A stretch of DNA of 64,000 nt, from contig CM070508.1 in the NCBI GenBank assembly GCA_036346375.1, positions 38,460,862-38,524,861 of the forward strand, in the 5' to 3' direction. Under the pieces are notes generated by a model. That model was not told the origin of the DNA. It saw only the letters and a program-made list of their open reading frames with translations, and ran no database searches. Of this stretch, positions 58,199-64,000 are shown one piece after another; the stretch's first letter is position 1, and each line of letters begins with the position of its first letter. The position numbers and the translations under genes were made by a program. The stretch comes from Guadua angustifolia. Taxonomy: Eukaryota > Streptophyta > Magnoliopsida > Poales > Poaceae.

Positions 58199-58867
58199 TG
58201 TCGGGGACTGATAGATTTCTGACAAGTCAACGCACGGTCAACAGGGTATCCGGCCCGGGGCAACCCGGCAAGGGTCTTCAGCCACGACCTAGTCCGCGCG
58301 GTCTCACATGACCTGGGGCCTACCTCGACTAGGTTCTGTTTCCGCACCTCCTCAAGCTCGAGGTCGTGAGGTTATAGCTCTTGGTCGGGCGGTTTCGCCT
58401 CAGGACGTGGGGGATGCATTGACCCGGCGGTTACCAAGACCTAAAATGGTGGCATCAACGCAGGAGTGGGCGACATTTAGGAGCGATTCGATCCGCCTTC
58501 ATGCGCGACGCCCCCCTCCCCGAATCTCTCTGGCGTGCAGGTGCCATTCGGGGGTATATAAACCACGCAAGGCATATATACAAAGAAGGAACTCACCGGC
58601 AATAGCTTTACACACACACAATGCTCAAACTCGAGCTGTAAACACCCCTTGTACTCACAGTTAGTGAATTCCTCTACCCATAGAGAAGACTGGACGTAGA
58701 GCTATTACCCTCGTGGGGGCTCGAACCAGTATAAACCCCTGTCTCCTGCTCGTTGACGCCTCGCCCGACCTTCATCTACGCCATTGTTGACCGAAGTGCT
58801 TTCTGGGTCCCTCATACGTACTAACCCCCTTTTCATTTCTGCGGTCAGGCGATTCCGATCGTCGACA
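58199..58867 (+). mobile_element. Solo LTR (669 bp) in Copia-D integrase
   Basis: Starts TGTCGGGGACTG, ends CGATCGTCGACA, with TSD AGCAC at 58194-58198 and 58868-58872. The TGTCG...CGACA ends are an inverted repeat. TATATAAACC near 58554 is a likely promoter, and TCTCTAC/CCCATAG sequence downstream fits R-U5. Composition is GC-rich, so both strands show open frames. Probably a gypsy LTR; the parent is not identified. Confidence 0.88.
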
Positions 58868-60185
58868 AGCACGATACAAGAAGAAGCCCAAAGTGCATCA
58901 TCTATGCATGTTTGTGTGTGTCGCCCATGTGATGGTGATGAAGCCAAACTTGCTAAAGTTGGCAGACTAGAGTGTCCAAACCATGCTATTGCGATATGAC
59001 CCAAACAACAAGGTGTAGTGGGTGTAGAACCCAGCCACGAAACAAGTCATCGTCTCACATGATGATGTGTTCAACAAGAGCACGCAATTGGACTGCAACT
59101 CTATGCATAATTAAGAAACACAAGTTGACATTTTCACGGTTGTGTTTACATCTCGCCACATCACAGGTACTAATTCACCCATGACAGTGATCGACCATGA
59201 TGATTTGTTTGCATCGTGCACGCCTATGGTCATGACACCTGATAGAGGCGTCACGGTAGGTGCCACACCAGTAGGCACGCTTGGAAAACTCGCTTCTAGA
59301 TCCACACCAACGACGATGGCATCCACAATCCCCATTATGCCTAGCACTACGGGTGGTGTCAGTGCAACTGCAACGTGAAGGAGTTGATGAAGAACAATAG
59401 CCCTACAAGCTACGCTATGACGACCACGATGACAATGGCAACATCGAGCTTTGCCTGCTGGGCACAGATGAACTGGTGATGCTTGTTGAGGCTCAGAAAC
59501 AATCATGCTGGAGGCGAGCCATGGATGAGGAGCTTGACTCAATCCATGGCTATGACACATGGGAGCTAGTCGATCCACCAACTAGACATAGACCCGTTGG
59601 GCTCACATGGGTTATGTGTAGTGCAAGGGGTGGACTTTGATGTGGTCCTCACTCCCGTCTCATGGCTAGAGACTATGTGGTTGTGCTTGCGGCACAAGAA
59701 GGTTGGTAGCTGCACCAAATGAATGTTATGTCCGCCTTCCTCAACTATGAACTCCAGGAAGAAGTGTATGTGTGCCAACCTCCCGGTTATGAGGAGAATG
59801 ACAATGAGCACAAGGTGATGAAGCTGGACAAGGCATTGTATGGCCTGCCATAAGTGCCACACACATTGAATGCAAAGCTCAACACCAGCCTGCTCATGCT
59901 TGGTTTTGAGAGATGCCCACTCGAGCATGCGGTCTACATCGATGACCTAATCATCACTGGGTCAAGATCTCTCTTATTCTGTTGGCATCATTAGTCGATT
60001 CACGGAAGCCCCTTAGGTGCATCACATGATGGTAGTAAAGCAGATACCTTGAACCTTGGTTGTCACTGTGCAAGGAACGATGAGGAGAATCACTGGCTCG
60101 TCGGTTATAGCGATAGTGATCTAGCTGGTGACCTCATTGATAGGAAGAGCACAATAGGCTTGGTATTCTTCCTTGCTCCAATCTT
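58868..60185 (+). pseudogene. Copia-D integrase end and RT remnants
   Basis: After the solo LTR the reading continues as KPKVHHLCMFVCVAHVM and KPNLLKLAD, the integrase C-terminal segment. A Thr/Pro-rich linker is open at 59142-59378. RT pieces follow: SCWRRAMDEELDSIHGYDTW and ELVDPP (about 59500-59580), then after a deletion HQMNVMSAFLNYELQEEVYV, CQPPGYEE and KLDKALYGLP (about 59716-59850), then YIDDLIITGS (about 59937-59966), the catalytic YxDD box brought close by another deletion. Stops and shifts are frequent. Confidence 0.8.
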
Positions 60186-60533
60186 GTGACGTGGGTCAGA
60201 CAGAAACGAAAGGTGGTAGCCTTGTCGTCGTGTGAAGCTGAGTATATCACAGCCACCATTGTTGCTCGCCAGGACATTTGGTTTAACCGGCTACTCAGGA
60301 AGCTATTGAACATATTACCGCTTGTGGTGAAGACCAAGGTGGACAAGAAGCCGACAATTTCATCTTACAAGAATCTAGTCCATCATCATAGTAGCAAGCA
60401 TATTGATACATGCTACCACTCCATTCATGAGTGCATGGAAGATGTCAATTCTAGTGATCAGCTCACTAACATTTTGACGAAGGCGCTGGCTCATGTCAAG
60501 TTCTTGGAAATGTGCGAGAGGATTGGACTTTGA
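60186..60533 (+). pseudogene. Copia-D RNase H
   Basis: An open 115-codon frame: WVRQKRKVVALSSCEAEYIT, TIVARQDIWFNRLLRKLL, SKHIDTCYHSIHECMEDV and LTNILTKALAHVKFLEMCER. SSCEAEY and SKHIDxxYHxxxE are the RNase H core of copia pol. It lacks the N-terminal part and an own start; the ATG is internal. Confidence 0.88.
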
Positions 60534-60541
60534 GGGGTGAT
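60531..60541 (+). other. Polypurine tract of Copia-D
   Basis: TGAGGGGTGAT directly before the 3' LTR; it overlaps the RNase H stop codon. Confidence 0.7.
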
Positions 60542-61931
60542 TGTTGATGTAATCTTGTTGCACCTCTTGCTTGATACCACTGACGAATACTCATACCAGG
60601 GGTACCCCACAGCAAAGTATACATCTATTTCAAGATCGTATCTCTCTCAAGTGATCCAGGTTCGGAGCCCGGACCGACAGTGATACGGAGTGCTGAAGAG
60701 GGTATTGCCGAAGTTTTCGTCCCTCTCGAATAGGATTATCACTGAACATTGGATGTGATGTCAAATGGGCCGTGATGGGCCGCGTCCTGATCGAAGGCCT
60801 CCTCTGGCCGTAAAGGGTCCCCGCCCTCGGTTACTCCGACCTGACCTCGGGTCGGGCGCCCCCGCCGGTCCCGACCTAGACCCGGGTCCGACGCCACCGC
60901 AAGCTCCGACCTGGGTCTTGACCGGGGCCCCAACGAGCTCCAGCTCCGCAACCTCCGCCACGTCGACGATCTACACCGAGCTGGTCACCCGTCTCACGGA
61001 CACGACGGCCATATTGGGGTGGATGGCTCCTTCCCAAGGCGACCAAACGGCGGCCTCAGCCAAAACACCCGTCCCCTCAAGCCGTCAACATCTGATAGGC
61101 GCACAGAGGGCAGATGCACACCTTCCCAACGGAGCGCTGTCCATTGTGACTACTAACCCAGCATGGGATGAACAGAAAACTGTCAATCATCAAGACCGAA
61201 GACCGGGACACCCGGGCATAGCGTATCCCTACCTCTTTTCCAAAATCCCGTGTAACCTACCCCCTCTGCCTATATAAAGGGAGGCAGGGCCCTCAGGGTA
61301 GGGCGCGCACGCACGCATACACGTTCACTCACTTAACACACACTGAGCCTTCCGACCCGGCTCAACATCCAACTTAGACAAGCCCTCCCGACCTCCTCTT
61401 TTCGGACAAACGCTAAAGGCCTGTCCTTAGCCTCCGCTTGTAACCTCTGGTAACTTCCTACGCCCAGAGTAATACAAATCTCCATCATGAACTGGAAGTA
61501 GGGACGTTCCGCCCGAACCAGTATACATCCGGGACTTCCTTAGTCTAACCATTCGAGGAGAGGGGACGCGCGACCCCCTAAACTTACAAATTTACTTGCC
61601 GGTTATACGAAACACCGACAACCACGTATGCATATTTGGCATGTAAATATTGCATTCCTTGCATATTGGAAGTAGTGCATGATTAGTGGGATTAGTGGCG
61701 TGAGTTACAGCCAAAATTGGTTGCCCGGTTGTGTGCATGAGCTATATTTAAATATCTATCATTATTGAGATTAGGAGAATGTGAAAAACACTGAAAAGTC
61801 GTGTTCAATTAACATCGCAAATTCCTGAGTTTACTGTATGTGATTCTCGTCACCAACTCCGTCAGATCAAACCACCGCGTGCGTGTGTGTGTCCACTGAT
61901 AGAGAACACAAGTCAGACTGTAGGCCTATCA
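60542..61931 (+). repeat. Copia-D 3' LTR, interrupted
   Basis: TGTTGATGTAATC to GGCCTATCA in two parts, 60542-60580 and 61621-61931, split by a solo LTR. Confidence 0.9.
60581..61620 (+). mobile_element. Solo LTR (1040 bp), probably gypsy, in Copia-D 3' LTR
   Basis: Starts TGACGAATACTC, ends GAAACACCGACA, with TSD ACCAC at 60576-60580 and 61621-61625. TATATAAAGG near 61270 is a likely promoter, followed by C-rich and ACGCACGC sequence. The GC-rich U3 gives a 170-codon frame (60765-61277) and minus-strand frames; no motif is present and I do not accept them. Confidence 0.88.
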
Positions 61932-62070
61932 ATCATATATTAGTGCAATTCCTTATATGCTGGCAAAATCATCTCGGTGTGTATTCTATGTTATTGAATG
62001 TCTCAGACATGTTGTGCCATGACTGACCATGTTAGCCTCACCATTTGGGGGTTTCGCACATACTCAGTGA
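61932..62070 (-). pseudogene. Minus-strand gypsy remnant, part 2
   Basis: Continues 55729-56063 across Copia-D (TSD ATCAT). It should be the Gag N-terminal or leader part of the minus-strand gypsy remnant. No clear motif remains; the assignment is by continuity only. Confidence 0.4.
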
Positions 62071-64000
62071 CTTATATCTAAGGCATTTATAAATTTTGGG
62101 TGTATTATGGAGGGAGCTGTTATACTTCATGAGACTTTGCATGAGTTGCATAAGAAAAAACGGAATGGAATTATTTTGAAGATTGATTTTGAGAAAGCCT
62201 ACGACAAAGTCAAATGGGATTTTTTACATCAGACGCTGAGAATGAAAGGATTTTCACCGAATTGGTGTAATTGGATCAAATCCTTTATTCATGGTTGGAA
62301 TGTAGGTATTAAGGTTAATGATCAGATGGGACCATATTTCCAAACTAGAAAAGGTCTTCGTCAGGGTGATCCGCTGTCCCCAATTCTATTCAATATAGTT
62401 GTGGATATGTTGGCTATCATACTGGCCAGAGCAAAAGGGGATGGTCAAATAAAGGGAGTGATTCCTCATTTGGTGGATGGTAGTTTATCTATTCTCCAAT
62501 TTGCTGACGATACAGTAATATTCATGGACCATAACTTTGCGGAGGCAAAAAATATGAAAATTCTATTATGTGCTTTTGAACAGCTTTCTGGTCTCAAAAT
62601 AAATTTCCACAAAAGTGAAGTATTCTGCTTTGGTCAAGCAAAGGACTATGAGGTAGATTACTCCAACTTGTTTGGATGTAAGTTAGGCTCATTTCCTTTT
62701 AGATATTTGGGAATCCCGATGCATTATAGGAAGTTGAGAAATTCTGATTGGAGGCCGGTTGTAGAGAGGTTTGAGAAAAGACTGAGTGGTTGGAAAGGAA
62801 AATTGCTGTCGGTTGGTGGGCGGCTGGTGTTGATTAATTCTGTTTTGTCTAGCCTGCGTATGTTTATGATGTCTTTCTTTGAGGTCCCTCGGGGAATCCT
62901 GAAAAAGATAGATTATTTTAGATCACGTTTCTTCTGGCAAAATGATCAGCATAAGAAGAAATACCGACTTGCGAGATGGGAAATTCTTTGTCAACCTAAA
63001 GATCAAGGTGGGTTAGGGATTTTAAACCTTCACCTCCAAAATAAAAGTTTGCTGAGCAAGTGGTTGTTTAAATTGTTAAATGAGCAAGGAACCTGGCAAC
63101 AATTACTGAGAAACAAATATTTAAAAGGCCAGCCTTTGAGCCAAATAGAAAAAAAACCGGGGGATTCGCATTTTTGGTGTAGTCTGATGGGGGTTAAGGC
63201 TCTGTTCCTAGACCTTGGGTCCTTTATCTTAAAAAATGGGACTCAAGTAAGGTTTTGGGAAGATAAATGGTTGGATAACTTTCCCCTCAAAGTTCATTAC
63301 CCAGGCCTTTATAATATTGTTCGAAAGAAGTATGCTACTGTCGCTGAGGTCCTAGGGTCGTCCTTGTTAAATGTGTCTTTTAGGAGATCGTTACAGGGGA
63401 TTACTTTGCGACAATGGGAGAGTCCAGTAGCGAGAACGGCCTATATTTATTTTCAAGAGGGGTCTGATCAATTCAAGTGGAATCTCCGTATTGATGGGAG
63501 GTTCTCGGTTAATTCCATGTATAAGTATCTGGTTAATAATGGAATTAAAGTTTCACAGAAGATTTGGCAAACTAAATTACCTTTGAAGATTAAGATCTTC
63601 TTATGGTTCATGAAGAAAGGGGTGTTATTGACTAAAGATAATTTAGTTAAGCGCAATTGGCGTGGGGATAAGTTCTGTTGTTATTGCAGAACAGTTGAAA
63701 CCATCCAACACCTCTTCTTCGAGTGTAGGTTTGCGAAATTTATGTGGCGATTAGTATACATGACTTTGGGTTTGGCCCCGCCTCATATACAACATTTATT
63801 TGATGGCTGGGTGAAACAGAGTGGTTCAGATCAAGTTCCTGTACTATTATCAGGTGTTGCAGGGATTTGTTGGGCCTTATGGCGTACAAGGAATGATACT
63901 GTTTTTGACAATTGCATACCTAAATCTTTCTTGCAGGTTTTGTTCAGAGAAACATACTGGCTTCGCACTTGGGTCAAATTACAGCGAAGTGAATCGATCA
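62071..64000 (+). CDS. L1-type LINE ORF2: reverse transcriptase and zf-RVT, open to the window edge
   Basis: The frame opens after TGA 62068 and has no stop to 64000; from the first ATG (62107) that is 631 codons, and it runs off the window. Counting from that Met: EGAVILHETLHELH at 2-15, LKIDFEKAYDKVKW at 24-37 (first catalytic Asp at 27), GLRQGDPLSPILFN at 83-96, FADD at 132-135 (catalytic pair), then the thumb and a zf-RVT domain at about 475-555 (IWQTKLPLKIKIFLW, CCYCRTVETIQHLFFECRF). It would copy LINE RNA at nicked target DNA. The usual N-terminal endonuclease is absent and the sequence just before 62083 does not resemble one, so the copy looks 5'-truncated, as L1 copies often are. Confidence 0.93.

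Larger units (their letters stand above)
56064..61931 (+). mobile_element. Copia-D: short-LTR copia element, decayed, with two solo-LTR insertions
   Basis: The 5' LTR is 56064-56411. The 3' LTR is 60542-61931 and contains a 1040-bp insertion; without it and its TSD the 3' LTR is 345 bp, against 348 bp for the 5' LTR. A TSD ATCAT lies at 56059-56063 and 61932-61936. The coding order gag, protease, integrase, RT, RNase H is copia-type. Internal deletions removed much of the integrase core and RT. It sits in a minus-strand gypsy gag remnant. Confidence 0.92.

Noticed and set aside
60765..61277. A 170-codon Pro-rich frame
   Set aside because: It lies wholly inside a solo LTR upstream of its TATA box. 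GC-rich U3 sequence is the likelier reason.

Overview
This window is plant nuclear DNA, most likely from a grass (Poaceae). It is a block of nested transposable elements of the kind found in pericentromeric or intergenic heterochromatin. I found no intact host gene, no tRNA or rRNA gene and no CRISPR array. The grass assignment rests on three long-LTR Ty3/gypsy chromoviruses of Tekay/Del type, a SIRE/Maximus-type copia element, two CACTA DNA transposons with dense subterminal repeats, a plant L1-type LINE with a zf-RVT domain, and initiator-tRNA-Met primer sites (TGGTATCAGAGC) in every LTR element. Bases and motifs were read directly. Family names come from recognised motifs. Ages and mechanisms are inference.

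Layout. Positions 1-10409 are a copia element (here Copia-1) whose 5' LTR is cut by the window edge. It sits inside the 5' LTR of a very large gypsy element, Gypsy-A. The right part of that LTR is 10410-12155, and the matching full 3' LTR is 49977-54526 (about 4.55 kb). Gypsy-A has two pre-gag reading frames (12359-13915), gag, protease, RT, RNase H, integrase and a chromodomain, in five pieces. The pieces are separated by Gypsy-B (16138-43418, TSD GGTGC), a CACTA element (44643-47075, TSD AAT) and a solo-LTR-like insertion (48652-49921, TSD GTGTC). Gypsy-B is itself interrupted by Gypsy-C (20974-29779, TSD TGTGA, inserted inside a Gag zinc knuckle), a 5.6 kb CACTA element (31285-36886, TSD ATT) and a solo LTR (37222-38634, TSD ATTAT). 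The deepest nesting inside the window is three levels.

Right of Gypsy-A, 54527-55728 is GC-rich and may be a degraded hAT-like element. Positions 55729-56063 and 61932 to about 62070 are the two halves of a minus-strand gypsy gag remnant. It was split by Copia-D (56064-61931, TSD ATCAT), which carries two further solo LTRs (58199-58867, TSD AGCAC; 60581-61620, TSD ACCAC). From about 62071 to the right edge a LINE reverse-transcriptase frame stays open for 631 codons from its first ATG and runs out of the window.

The points most worth following are these. The 5.6 kb CACTA carries exon fragments of two unrelated host genes on one strand (an SNF2/SMARCAL1-like helicase and a Toc75-like chloroplast import pore), plus a 94-bp-arm hairpin. 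The 2.4 kb CACTA holds a separate exon-like segment. Gypsy-A has an uncharacterised pre-gag frame, and most of its premature stops fit C-to-T decay. Gypsy-C has an RT fused in frame to the integrase tail and chromodomain across a short homology. Gypsy-B encoded an unusual series of Gag zinc knuckles. The LINE frame is intact as far as it can be seen.
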